From Chryseobacterium aurantiacum (GTDB lineage Bacteria; Bacteroidota; Bacteroidia; Flavobacteriales; Weeksellaceae): a DNA stretch of 64,000 bases. Shown one piece after another: positions 40,447 to 49,840 of this stretch. Each line of letters starts with the position of its first letter. Positions within the stretch are counted from its first letter, which is position 1. The stretch is from the NCBI RefSeq assembly GCF_003020585.1, contig NZ_PXUE01000008.1, positions 56,075 to 120,074 on the forward strand. The letters run 5' to 3'. The notes beneath the pieces were generated by a model. That model worked only from the letters and a program-made list of their open reading frames with translations, searched no databases and was not told where the DNA came from. The position numbers and the translations under genes are program-made.

Positions 40447-42627
40447 ATGAATAAGTTACTTTTTGTTATTACTCTTTTTTTTTTAAAATTGGACGCACAA
40501 AATGCCCCTTCCTTTCCAGTTACAGATAAATATTTCGGGACTAATATTGTGGATCCCTACAGAAATCTTGAAGATCTTCGGGATTTAAAAACCACATCAT
40601 GGATGAAGTTGCAAACAGAGAAGGCGGATGCTATTCTAAATACACTTTCAAACCGTGATTATTATGCAAAGAAAAGATTGGTTCTGGACCAGAGGCAAGG
40701 ATATATTGTATCCGATTTAAAAATTACAGCCAATGACAGATATTTCTATCTGAAGAAAGGAGCTGATGAAAAAATAGCAAAAGTATATTATAAAGAAGGT
40801 CTTAATGGGCAGGAAGTACTGCTATATGACCCTGCTAACTTAAAGGATAATTCATTGATTTCAATCAATGGTTATTCAGTAAATTTAATAAGTCCGAGTT
40901 GGGATGGTAATAAACTTGCAATATCTGTAGCCGAAAAAGGAAAAGAAGTTTCTCAGGTTATCGTAATGAATGTTTCCAACAGAAAAATCTATCCTGAAAT
41001 TATATCGCAAACCAATCCCTCTTCTGTAGGAGGAATAAAATGGCTTGAAGATAATACCGGTTTCTTCTATATCTATTACCCGGTTATTGATATTACCTCT
41101 GATTTATTTTCCAGTAATACAGAATCAGTTCTTTATAAAATAGGAGAGGACCCCAACAAGAGAAATGTTGTTTTTTCCAGTATAAATAACCCCGATTTAA
41201 AAATAAGTGCAGAAAAGTTTCCTGCCATATTGGCTTTCAATGCTGATGATCCCTATTATATTGGAATACTGGTAGATGTAGAAGATAACAGAAAGACTTT
41301 TGTTATCAAAAAAGAAGACCTATTAAAAGGAAAAAAAAACTGGACTACATTATATAATAAGGAAGACAAAGTATTTTATGTAAGATTAGCAGGAGAAGAA
41401 ATCATTTTTTTATCAGGGTATAATTCTCCAAATTTTAAGCTGTGTAAAACAAGCGTTAAGAATGCTAATTTTAAAAATCCGGAAGTTTTAGTTCCTGAAA
41501 AGAAAGATGAAGTTATTAAAAGTTATACAATCACGAAAGACGGTATTTATTTTACAACCACAAAAAATGGGGTAGATGCAAAGCTTTATTTATATAAAGA
41601 CGGAAAAGAAATGCCCATATCATTACCTTATGTTTCTGGAAATATTAGTTTGCAGTCTAAAGGGAAAAATTTTTCAGACCTATGGATAACCTGCTCCGGC
41701 TGGTTAAATGAGGGACAGCGCTTTAAATATAATGTAAAAGAAAATACATTTGTTCCTGAAAACCTGACCCCTCTTATTGAGTATCCTGAATTTAAAGATA
41801 TTGTTGTAGAAGAGTTAACGGTAAAGTCAAGAGATAATGAAGATATTCCCCTATCATTAATTTATAACAAAAGCACTCTTAATAAAAATGGGACAGCTCC
41901 TACTTTAATAGATGCCTATGGAGCCTATGGTATTTCAAGAAGTCCCTTTTATGCTAAAAGCTATTTGCTATGGGCAAATCAGGGAGGTATTGTAGCCGTT
42001 GCTCATGTGAGAGGTGGAGGAGAAAAAGGAGAAGAGTGGCACCTGGGAGGCTATAAAGAAACCAAACCTAATTCCTGGAAAGATCTAATTGATTGTACAG
42101 AATATTTAATAAAAGAAAAATACACCTCAAAAGATAAAACAGCTATCTGGGGAACCAGTGCAGGTGGAATTACAGTTGGCAGAGCAATGACGGAAAGGCC
42201 AGATCTATATAAAGCCGCCATTGTTGAAGTGGGAATGACAAATATGCTTAGATTTGAAAATACACCCAATGGAGAAGGCAATATAAAAGAATTCGGTACA
42301 GCTAAAAATCCGGAAGAATTTAAAAACCTATTGGAAATGGACGCTTATCACCATATTAAAAAAGGGACAAAATATCCTGCTACTTTAATAACCGGAGGAA
42401 TTAATGATAATCGGGTGATTGTATGGCAACCCACTAAATTTGCAGCCAAATTAATGGCTGGTAACGCTTCAAGCAATCCTGTTTTATTAAAAATAGACTA
42501 TGAGGGCGGTCATGGAAGTAATATTCCTATGGCACAAAGATACGCAGGCTTAGGTGATATCTTTGCTTTCGCATTTTGGCAATTGGGGCATCCTGATTAT
42601 CAGCCTAAAGAAAATCCTAAAAAGTAA
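40447..42627 (+). CDS. Secreted prolyl oligopeptidase (S9) of the lanthipeptide operon
   Basis: 726 residues with signal peptide (MNKLLFVITLFFLKLDAQ). Residues about 25-450 form the beta-propeller; the catalytic domain has Ser571 (GTSAGG), Asp654 (GGINDNRV) and His689 (YEGGHGSN). S9A enzymes cut after Pro in short peptides. Related POPs process class III lanthipeptides. This one sits 14 bases after the precursor and one base before LanB, so a role in trimming or removing the leader outside the cytoplasm is likely; its signal peptide places it beyond the inner membrane. Length is normal for the family. Confidence 0.92.
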   Translation: MNKLLFVITLFFLKLDAQNAPSFPVTDKYFGTNIVDPYRNLEDLRDLKTTSWMKLQTEKADAILNTLSNRDYYAKKRLVLDQRQGYIVSDLKITANDRYFYLKKGADEKIAKVYYKEGLNGQEVLLYDPANLKDNSLISINGYSVNLISPSWDGNKLAISVAEKGKEVSQVIVMNVSNRKIYPEIISQTNPSSVGGIKWLEDNTGFFYIYYPVIDITSDLFSSNTESVLYKIGEDPNKRNVVFSSINNPDLKISAEKFPAILAFNADDPYYIGILVDVEDNRKTFVIKKEDLLKGKKNWTTLYNKEDKVFYVRLAGEEIIFLSGYNSPNFKLCKTSVKNANFKNPEVLVPEKKDEVIKSYTITKDGIYFTTTKNGVDAKLYLYKDGKEMPISLPYVSGNISLQSKGKNFSDLWITCSGWLNEGQRFKYNVKENTFVPENLTPLIEYPEFKDIVVEELTVKSRDNEDIPLSLIYNKSTLNKNGTAPTLIDAYGAYGISRSPFYAKSYLLWANQGGIVAVAHVRGGGEKGEEWHLGGYKETKPNSWKDLIDCTEYLIKEKYTSKDKTAIWGTSAGGITVGRAMTERPDLYKAAIVEVGMTNMLRFENTPNGEGNIKEFGTAKNPEEFKNLLEMDAYHHIKKGTKYPATLITGGINDNRVIVWQPTKFAAKLMAGNASSNPVLLKIDYEGGHGSNIPMAQRYAGLGDIFAFAFWQLGHPDYQPKENPKK

Positions 42628-42628
42628 A

Positions 42629-44818
42629 ATGTCCCGCTTTCCCTATCAGTTCTTTGAACAGTATATTTTCCGCTCCCCATTATTTCCTCTTAATGTTTTT
42701 CTTGAGAAGATGGGTAATGAAAAAATTTCAGAGGAAGACCTGAAGAAGATCTGCTCTGATCCTATTTACCTTGAAGCAGTTTATCTGGCTTCTCCCTATC
42801 TATATGGAGAAATTGAAAAGTGGATGAAAGGAGGAAAGCCTTTATCAACAAAGAAACAGGCGAAACTAAAGCAGACCATTTTGAAATACTATAATCGGAT
42901 GAGTGCCAGATGTACACCATTCGGATTGTTTGCAGGAGTTGGACTGGGAGTATTTCAAGAAAACGCTCATGATGAGCTTGAGAGGACATGCGTAAGAGAT
43001 ACAAAACTGGATATGCACTTTCTGGTGGCATTATCTCAGCACTTAGCAAAAATACCTGAAATACATAAAAAATTACTGTATTTCCCCAATACAAGTATTT
43101 ACCATGTTGGGCGAAGGATTCGATATGTAGAATATGAATATCTTGAAGGGAAAAGACAGTATATAATTTCGTCAATTGACAGATCGAATGAACTTGATGA
43201 AATTTTGAATAAAACCCAAAACGGAAAGACTCCGGATGAACTCATACAGGTCTTGAACCGAGGTGAAATTACAGAACTCGAAGCCGCAGAATTTATCCAC
43301 GAGCTTATTGAAAATCAAATTTTGGTAAGCCAATTGGAGCCTAATGTTTCCGGAGATGACTTTTTAAATATCATTATTAAAATCTTAACAGAGCTTGAGT
43401 TAGAAACAGAAGCTCATACTTTGAAAGCTATACGAAGAAAGCTTGAAGAGCTGGATAAGAAGATTGGCAATTCAACACAACCGTATAAAGAAACCGAAGA
43501 CTTACTAAGTTCACTTAAGGTAGACTATGAAAAGAAATTCCTGTTTCAAACAGACTTGTATTTTGAAAATAGCTTTAAGCTTCCCATACATTGGAAAAAA
43601 ACACTAAAAACAGCGATTGCATTTTTTAATAAAATCAACATCCCAAGTAGAGAATCGGATTTTGAAAGGTTCAAGAATGCCTTTCGAGAAAAATTTGATA
43701 CAAAAGAAGTTGCCCTTTCTTACGTTATGGATACCGAAATCGGGATAGGCTACCAACAGGGAAAGACGGCCAGAGCCTTACATCCTTATTTGGAAGATCT
43801 GGTCATTCCTCAGCTACCAGATAAAAAAAGACTACATTTTAATTTGAATGCTGTACAGGTTATTTTAAATAGCAAAATTCAAGAATGCTTACAGGAAAAT
43901 CAATATTCTATTGAACTTTTTGATGAAGATTTTAAAGGTTTTGAAGAAAACTGGACTGATTTGCCGGATACCCTGTCAGTTATGGCTGAAATATATACCG
44001 ATAAAGGTCAGGAAAAATTACATGTATACAGAGGGGGAGGAAGCTCTGCCGCAGAGCTGTATGCCAGATTCTGTTCCGGAAAATCAGATATCAGTAGCTA
44101 TACAAGGAGCATCACAGAGAAAGAAAAAAGACTTAATCCTGATATTATTTTAGCCGAAATAGTTCATCTTCCTGAAGCCAGAATAGGAAATGTAATCCGC
44201 CGCCCGGTTCTTAGAGAATACGAGATCCCTTATCTGGCAGCTTCTACATTACCAAAAGAAAAGCAAATTGCTATAGATGATCTGTCTATTTCTCTCAAAA
44301 ATGACAAGATTATTCTACGTTCCCAAAAACATAATCAAGAAGTAAGACCTTATCTTACCAATGCCCATAATTATTCATCAGATTCACTGCCTGTTTATCA
44401 TTTTCTTTCTGACCTTTATTTCCAGACTCATTGTCCGGATCTTGGTTTTGATTGGGGTGATCTGGCACGTATCTATCATTTTTTGCCCAGGGTGGAATAT
44501 AAAAATATTATTTTGGTAAAGGCGAGATGGCAGATCAGAAAAGAAGATATAGACCCCTTTTTATTTAAAACAGAAAAGATAGATTTATTTTTATCCACTT
44601 TTAAAATTTGGAGAAATAAAAGGAAAATACCTCAATGGGTACAGCTCACAAAGCTGGATAATACATTGATATTAAATCTGGAGAATTATGATTCTGTAAA
44701 ACTATTCATAGATACTGTAGAAATAAAGAAGTCAGTAACGATTGAGGAATTTCTTCATCACGAAAAGACTGATTTTTCCTATCAGTTCGTATTTTCTTTT
44801 TATAAAAACGATAAATGA
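42629..44818 (+). CDS. LanB-type dehydratase, N-terminal (glutamylation) protein
   Basis: 729 residues from ATG 42629; the frame is open upstream but overlaps the POP gene. It matches the lantibiotic dehydratase N-terminal domain, with the conserved SARCTPFGLFAGVGLG (92-107) and MSRFPYQFFEQYIFRSP start. In LanB enzymes this part attaches glutamate from Glu-tRNA to Ser/Thr. It overlaps the next gene by four bases. The elimination domain is encoded separately, a split LanB as in Bacteroidota lanthipeptide clusters of the pinensin kind. Confidence 0.9.
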   Translation: MSRFPYQFFEQYIFRSPLFPLNVFLEKMGNEKISEEDLKKICSDPIYLEAVYLASPYLYGEIEKWMKGGKPLSTKKQAKLKQTILKYYNRMSARCTPFGLFAGVGLGVFQENAHDELERTCVRDTKLDMHFLVALSQHLAKIPEIHKKLLYFPNTSIYHVGRRIRYVEYEYLEGKRQYIISSIDRSNELDEILNKTQNGKTPDELIQVLNRGEITELEAAEFIHELIENQILVSQLEPNVSGDDFLNIIIKILTELELETEAHTLKAIRRKLEELDKKIGNSTQPYKETEDLLSSLKVDYEKKFLFQTDLYFENSFKLPIHWKKTLKTAIAFFNKINIPSRESDFERFKNAFREKFDTKEVALSYVMDTEIGIGYQQGKTARALHPYLEDLVIPQLPDKKRLHFNLNAVQVILNSKIQECLQENQYSIELFDEDFKGFEENWTDLPDTLSVMAEIYTDKGQEKLHVYRGGGSSAAELYARFCSGKSDISSYTRSITEKEKRLNPDIILAEIVHLPEARIGNVIRRPVLREYEIPYLAASTLPKEKQIAIDDLSISLKNDKIILRSQKHNQEVRPYLTNAHNYSSDSLPVYHFLSDLYFQTHCPDLGFDWGDLARIYHFLPRVEYKNIILVKARWQIRKEDIDPFLFKTEKIDLFLSTFKIWRNKRKIPQWVQLTKLDNTLILNLENYDSVKLFIDTVEIKKSVTIEEFLHHEKTDFSYQFVFSFYKNDK

Positions 44819-45663
44819 TGAAAGCTGTAAGAGAGTTTATTCCGGGAAGTGAATGGCTGTATATTAAAATTTATACGGGAATCAAAACAGCAGATATTAT
44901 TCTGGAAGAAGCTGTAGACCCATTGTTGCATAACTTTCAGGAAGAGAATTGGATCAAAAAGTGGTTTTTTATCCGCTACAATGATCCCAGACCCCATCTT
45001 CGGGTTCGGCTTGAACTCTCAGATTCTTCTCATTTCAATAAGATATTTGCTTTAATAAAGGACTGCTTAAAGGAATATATTGCTTCAGGAGAAATTTCAG
45101 GAATGATATTGGATACTTATCAGCGGGAGATTGAAAGATACGGTAATGATACTATTGAGCAGGCTGAGTTTTTATTCTGGAAGAGCAGTAGCAGCATCCT
45201 GAATGAGTATATTCATTTTGATGATGAAGATAAAATAATCATATCACTTTTTTATATCGATACTTTATTGGAATGCATTGGTTTACCGTTGCTGATGAAA
45301 TTCGATTGGATAAAAAAAGATAACTTGGCTTTCAAGCAGGAATTTAATGCAGATAAAAGACTCAACAGCCGGCTGGATAAAAAATACAGAACATTTATTT
45401 TAAAGTATTCTGAATTTTTGGAGTCGGATGAGTATCTGGCTTTCAGACAGGATATTATAACAGAGGTTCGTGAGTCTGAAAAAGAATTGAAACATGTCAT
45501 GGAACATTATCAGGGGGCTGTTCATGATTTTTTTCAAAGTATATTTCATATGCACATTAACAGAATGTTTGTCTCGAATCAGCGATTATTTGAAATGATT
45601 GTTTATGATTACTTGTTTCGATATTATAAATCACTTGTTTTTAAAAACAGGCTGTCCTTATAA
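44815..45663 (+). CDS. LanB C-terminal (elimination) domain protein
   Basis: 282 residues matching the thiopeptide-type/SpaB C-terminal domain: EWLYIKIYTGIKTADIILEE, WFFIRYNDPRPHLRVRLEL (about 43-61), TYQREIERYGND and an end in HMHINRMF. This domain removes glutamate to leave dehydro-residues. Its ATG overlaps the LanB-N stop. It is the last gene of the plus-strand RiPP unit; no LanC and no exporter follow. Confidence 0.9.
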   Translation: MMKAVREFIPGSEWLYIKIYTGIKTADIILEEAVDPLLHNFQEENWIKKWFFIRYNDPRPHLRVRLELSDSSHFNKIFALIKDCLKEYIASGEISGMILDTYQREIERYGNDTIEQAEFLFWKSSSSILNEYIHFDDEDKIIISLFYIDTLLECIGLPLLMKFDWIKKDNLAFKQEFNADKRLNSRLDKKYRTFILKYSEFLESDEYLAFRQDIITEVRESEKELKHVMEHYQGAVHDFFQSIFHMHINRMFVSNQRLFEMIVYDYLFRYYKSLVFKNRLSL

Positions 45664-46122
45664 AAGAAATATTCTGTTTCAAATCCCCCAAATTGTTTTT
45701 TTTGCATCATCATATCTTGCTCAATCCATCATTTTGAAAGTTGACGGGTAAAAAAATAGTCTTTCTGTCATTTTTTTGGATAATTATGAACAGTATTCTG
45801 GATTCCCTTTCATGGTCTTGTTTGGAGTTAAAAAATAGCTTTATACATGGCGATTTCTTAAGATTTAAATAGTAGAGATATCTTCATTTTGCATCTTGAT
45901 AACTCCAATTTTCTACTTGGGCAAAATGGAGAATAACTGGAATATTTTAAATTTAAACAATTGTTTAGATTTGTAGGGAATTAACAGCTTAACTATAATT
46001 TGGTTGTTATTTTACTACCTGATGTGAGGGTTGACTATGATTCGTAATATTATAATGCGAACTCAAAGAAACTTAAAAAATCATAAAGTTTTCATAAAGT
46101 TTCAAAAAAGAAATAAAATGTT
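45664..46122. other. Gap without genes after the LanB genes
   Basis: 459 bases. No ORF with a credible start, no hairpin terminator and no repeat were found here; only short AT-rich sequence and duplicated TTTCATAAAGTTT pieces near 46080-46115 stand out. The remainder, to 46247, holds the small-RNA candidate. Confidence 0.5.
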
Positions 46123-46152
46123 TTTGTATTTATAAAATATGTCGTACTTTTA
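46123..46152 (+). promoter_or_regulatory. Promoter of the candidate small RNA
   Basis: TTTG (46123-46126), 18 bases, TACTTTTA (46145-46152), one base off TAnnTTTG. Spacing is ideal. Confidence 0.5.
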
Positions 46153-46157
46153 CATCG

Positions 46158-46245
46158 CCTTGAATGAGGGAACAAGTCAAGGTAATAAATTTTTTTTCAT
46201 CATTTGTGTTTTTAGAATCGTATCGCCTGATACGATTCTTTTTTT
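46158..46245 (+). ncRNA. Candidate small RNA with its own promoter and terminator
   Basis: A promoter-like element ends at 46152, a first hairpin CCTTGA (46158-46163) / TCAAGG (46177-46182) follows at once, and a strong plus-strand terminator lies at 46214-46245: AGAATCGTATC / GATACGATTCT, loop GCCT, then seven Ts. The terminator's T tract points away from the minus-strand gene that ends at 46248, so it belongs to a plus-strand transcript. No ORF lies between. The predicted RNA is about 88 bases. I do not recognise its family. Confidence 0.45.
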
Positions 46246-46247
46246 GT

Positions 46248-47309
46248 TTATTTTTCGTAGTTTAAAAGGAGATCTATAAAGTAAGAGTAGGTGACTGAAC
46301 CTTCCTGTTGATTACTTTGTAAGAAGAGATTATTGGTGAACCCAAATAGTTCATCAAGCCATCCCTGATGTTTAAAGATGAAGTTTCTTTCATAAGCACG
46401 GTCTCTTTTCATTGCCGGAGAGTAATTCTTAATCACGGATTTTACAAATTCAGGATCTTCATCCACAATAAATCGTAAAAGGCTTTTTAAGGTGAAATAT
46501 TCTGTACTGTACCTTAAGTCTAAATTCGTGGAATTTATCCCCATCAGGTACCCTACAAAATTGGCTTCCTGCTCCCGGGCAAAACCAAGTTGATGGGAAC
46601 TTTCATGGGCTGTTGTGAAAGGGATAAAAGTAGAGGGCAGCTCAGAATTGTATTGCGCTTCTGCTGTAAATGGATTATAGTAGCCTAAAATACCAGTATA
46701 GCTCATTACACTTTTAAATAAACTATGCTTTATGGAAAGAACCTGTGGTGCTTTTTTATCAGAAATATTGAACGGAAGCTTAGTTTGCTGTCTTAATATT
46801 TCCTGTTGTACAGATTTCAGATCAGTAACAACGAATATTCCATTATGATCTTCATGTACAGATTGTCGGGTGGCTTTACACTTTTCAAGATAATGGAGTG
46901 CTAGTCTTTTTGCTTTTCCTATTTCAGGCTTTTCCTGAGTTGAAAGTTTATGAATAATGGGGGTCTGAAAATAAAGCATTCCCCAAAATACCTGATACGT
47001 AAAATAAAAGATATTTGCGATCATTAGGATTCTGATGAGGGATGGCTGTCTGTTTTTTCTTTTAAATAGGGTAATAAGGCTGTATACAAGGGTTATTCCC
47101 AGCAGCACATAGATAATATCCCCCATGGAAAACGGAAGCCAGTTAAACAGCCTCTGGTGCGGTTCTTTCTGAATTTCAAAAAACCATTCAAAAAAGGAAA
47201 CCATCATAGGAGACTTTGAAAAACAGTAAAACAAAAGAAATTGGGCAAGTAATAAACCTGCCCAAAACCTCTTCTTCTTATATAGATGTAATATATTTTT
47301 AGTGTGCAC
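46248..47309 (-). CDS. DUF3810 membrane protein with zincin motif
   Basis: 353 residues. Three transmembrane segments in the first 120 residues (about 15-31, 61-79 and 91-112). The later part holds TTAHESSHQLGFAREQEANF (about 224-243), an HExxH motif with a Glu about 12 residues on, typical of gluzincin proteases. This is the DUF3810 family, predicted membrane metalloproteases of Bacteroidota. Its start overlaps the end of the transporter gene upstream by 11 bases, so the two are cotranscribed. Confidence 0.85.
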   Translation of the reverse strand: MHTKNILHLYKKKRFWAGLLLAQFLLFYCFSKSPMMVSFFEWFFEIQKEPHQRLFNWLPFSMGDIIYVLLGITLVYSLITLFKRKNRQPSLIRILMIANIFYFTYQVFWGMLYFQTPIIHKLSTQEKPEIGKAKRLALHYLEKCKATRQSVHEDHNGIFVVTDLKSVQQEILRQQTKLPFNISDKKAPQVLSIKHSLFKSVMSYTGILGYYNPFTAEAQYNSELPSTFIPFTTAHESSHQLGFAREQEANFVGYLMGINSTNLDLRYSTEYFTLKSLLRFIVDEDPEFVKSVIKNYSPAMKRDRAYERNFIFKHQGWLDELFGFTNNLFLQSNQQEGSVTYSYFIDLLLNYEK

Positions 47310-49068
47310 CTTCAGATTCTAAAACGTCAACGTTAATACCTTGTCTAAATAAAGATTTTTTTGCCAAATAAGCAAATAAAGTAATGTACACGAAGCACAG
47401 TACAGGAATTACGTAAGAGCTGTGGATTCCGATAATGTCGGAAAGTTTACCCTGAAGTGGCGGAATAATACCTCCTCCCAGAATCATCATCACTAAGAAT
47501 GCAGATCCTTGTGCAGTATATTTTCCTAAACCGGTAATGGCTAATGTGAAAATAGATGGCCACATAATACTGCAGGCAAGACCTCCGGAAAGGAAAGCGT
47601 AGATAGCAACATTTCCTGTCGTCAATAATCCTGTAATCATAGCTGCAGTTCCAAATAATCCGAAGATAATCAATGTTACAGCAGGTTTATTTTTACTGAT
47701 TAAGAATAGTATAACCTGAATGGCTACGCAGATTGCATAGAAGTACAGATGAGACATATCTTTTTGTGCAATCGTATTGATACCAATAATTACCGAAAAA
47801 GCGATAAAAGGAACAATGATGGTTGCAATGGTTTGTTGTTGCTTATTTAGGTTAAAAACAGCAATAGCACCCGTCCATCTTCCAATCATTAAACTTCCCC
47901 AATACATGGAAATATAAGGAGCCAGGTCAGATGACTGATGTCCACCGAATTCCGGCAGGCTTAAAAGCTCTCCCAGATTACTTCCAATAGCAACTTCTAC
48001 CCCTACATAGGCAAGAATGGCAATCATACCAAGAACAAGCTGCGGATATTTCATGGCACCCCAGCCTTCAGCGTTTTTCTTTGCACTTGAATTGGCAAAT
48101 ACAAGACAAACAATTACAGCAAGCAAAGCACCTCCAAGATAGATCATTCTCTTTTTCTCTAATGGATGCTTTATTGTTTCCAGCTCAGTCTTTGTTTTAA
48201 CAATTTGTGCCTGATAGGAATCAATTGTTGCAGCATTGGTTTCCTTTTTCACACTGCTTTCAAGTACAGTTATCTGATGGCTTAATGTCTCAATGCTTTT
48301 AGCCTCTTCAGAATTATAGCTGCTAAATACAGGGATAAAGAAAAGAATAACAAGGGCAGTCATTGCTATAAGTGTTTTTCTTGCCTTACCTGCTTTTTCC
48401 ATAGGCTCAGTAGAGATCCCATCAGGAAGTTTCTTTGAAAAATAAAAGATCCCGGCAGCTATTAAGAACAATGCACCTACAGCAGTATAAAGCAAGATTA
48501 CCTTATCAAGAGCCAAATGCTTGATTTGGTCATCGTCTACTGTGGCAGTAGTTCCAAAAAGAGCCAGTCCAACAATAATAGGCCCGATGGATGTACCAAA
48601 CGAGTTAATTCCTCCTGCAAGGTTCTGTCGGCTTGCTCCGGTTTTAGGGTCTCCTAGCAGAACTGCAAAAGGGTTTGCTGCGGTTTGCTGGATCGAAAAA
48701 CCCAGTGCTACTACAAATAAACCGATAAGCATTCCATAATATACATTGCTTTTAACAGCAATAATCATGATGGCTGCACCTAGGGCAGAGAGCAGTAGCC
48801 CGTAGACAATACTCTTTTTATATCCCCACTTACCAATAATATCAATTCCTTTTATGGTACTGAATATGAAAAGCAGTAAGGCTCCCAGAAAATAAGCGGT
48901 ATAAAATGCAAAATCTATTAACTGAGACTGAAACTGGTCAAGAGAAAAATAGTTTTTACAAAAAGGGATGAAGATACTATTGCCGGCAGCAATAAAACCC
49001 CAGAAAAAAAATACAAGTACAAGTGTGTACAATGCCGGGTAATTAGTCGGCTGGTTGGTTTTTGACAT
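47299..49068 (-). CDS. FHS-family (FucP/NagP-like) sugar transporter with coiled-coil insert
   Basis: 589 residues, twelve predicted helices, with start motif TLVLVFFFWGFIAAGNSIFIP and the FucP-type QTAANPFAVLLGDP (about 129-142) and GTSIGPIIVG. Between helices 6 and 8 there is an added hydrophilic stretch of about 55 residues (EEAKSIETLSHQITVLESSV...) predicted to form a coiled coil, longer than in typical FucP proteins. It probably takes up a sugar such as N-acetylglucosamine or fucose with protons. The specific sugar cannot be read here. The gene shares a transcript with the DUF3810 gene. Confidence 0.85.
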   Translation of the reverse strand: MSKTNQPTNYPALYTLVLVFFFWGFIAAGNSIFIPFCKNYFSLDQFQSQLIDFAFYTAYFLGALLLFIFSTIKGIDIIGKWGYKKSIVYGLLLSALGAAIMIIAVKSNVYYGMLIGLFVVALGFSIQQTAANPFAVLLGDPKTGASRQNLAGGINSFGTSIGPIIVGLALFGTTATVDDDQIKHLALDKVILLYTAVGALFLIAAGIFYFSKKLPDGISTEPMEKAGKARKTLIAMTALVILFFIPVFSSYNSEEAKSIETLSHQITVLESSVKKETNAATIDSYQAQIVKTKTELETIKHPLEKKRMIYLGGALLAVIVCLVFANSSAKKNAEGWGAMKYPQLVLGMIAILAYVGVEVAIGSNLGELLSLPEFGGHQSSDLAPYISMYWGSLMIGRWTGAIAVFNLNKQQQTIATIIVPFIAFSVIIGINTIAQKDMSHLYFYAICVAIQVILFLISKNKPAVTLIIFGLFGTAAMITGLLTTGNVAIYAFLSGGLACSIMWPSIFTLAITGLGKYTAQGSAFLVMMILGGGIIPPLQGKLSDIIGIHSSYVIPVLCFVYITLFAYLAKKSLFRQGINVDVLESEGAH

Positions 49069-49108
49069 ATTTTATTGAAAATTTCGCAAACAAATATAAC
49101 TATTTCTT

Positions 49109-49837
49109 TTAAATGGAATGCTCTATCAAGGTTTTTTTAATTACTTGATAAGCCTCTGCTTTTAAGTCTTTTGGAGAATCTGTAGGCTCTATAATTCCAT
49201 TGAAATAGACCTTTACTCTTCCGGGATAGCCCTTGGAGTTTTCAAAAGGAAACATTTCCTTAAGTCCTATAAAAGTGTAAACTGCAATAGGAGAGTTGTG
49301 TTTTGAAGACAGCATAAATGCACCATCTTTAAATTCATCCAGAATAATAGAGGTGTCATCGGGGACTCCTCCCTCGGGGAAGATCGCTATGCTGTTGCCC
49401 TCTTCCATTTTTTCTGCACATCTTCGGTATACATCCGCACGGCTTCGGGCGCTGGACCTGTCTACCATTACACATATCCTTTTATAAATCGTTCCGAAGA
49501 TAGGAATCTTTACCAGTTCCATTTTGCCTACAAAGCAAATCGGATGATCCGGAAATACAATGCAGGTAAGCATAATATCCATGATGGAAGTATGGTTCGA
49601 AATAAAAACATACTCTTTGTTTTTGTCTTTCTCTTCTTCAGAAAGCTTGATGAGGTCATACCTGAACCCCATGCCGTAAAACATGCCGAAGCACCAGAGT
49701 CTGATGAATTTATAAGCGAATTTATAATGCTTTTTACTGAAAGATAAAATATAAACGGGGATTCCAAGGGTTATTGTTAAAAAAAATGCTAACAACAACA
49801 GCCAAAATCGCCACAGATAATTTAAAATTTTTGCCAC
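49109..49837 (-). CDS. plsC: 1-acyl-sn-glycerol-3-phosphate acyltransferase
   Basis: 242 residues. N-terminal membrane helix (about 8-29), then the acyltransferase HX4D motif as NHTSIMD (about 81-87), the glycerophosphate-binding motif as FPEGGVPDD (about 153-161). PlsC makes phosphatidic acid in the membrane. It lies three bases downstream of a GtrA-like gene on the same strand. Other lysophospholipid acyltransferases remain possible. Confidence 0.88.
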   Translation of the reverse strand: MAKILNYLWRFWLLLLAFFLTITLGIPVYILSFSKKHYKFAYKFIRLWCFGMFYGMGFRYDLIKLSEEEKDKNKEYVFISNHTSIMDIMLTCIVFPDHPICFVGKMELVKIPIFGTIYKRICVMVDRSSARSRADVYRRCAEKMEEGNSIAIFPEGGVPDDTSIILDEFKDGAFMLSSKHNSPIAVYTFIGLKEMFPFENSKGYPGRVKVYFNGIIEPTDSPKDLKAEAYQVIKKTLIEHSI

Positions 49838-49840
49838 AGT

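Noticed and set aside
45664..46122. LanC cyclase, immunity gene or another precursor after the LanB genes
   Set aside because: The longest frames are under 30 codons and show no relevant motif.
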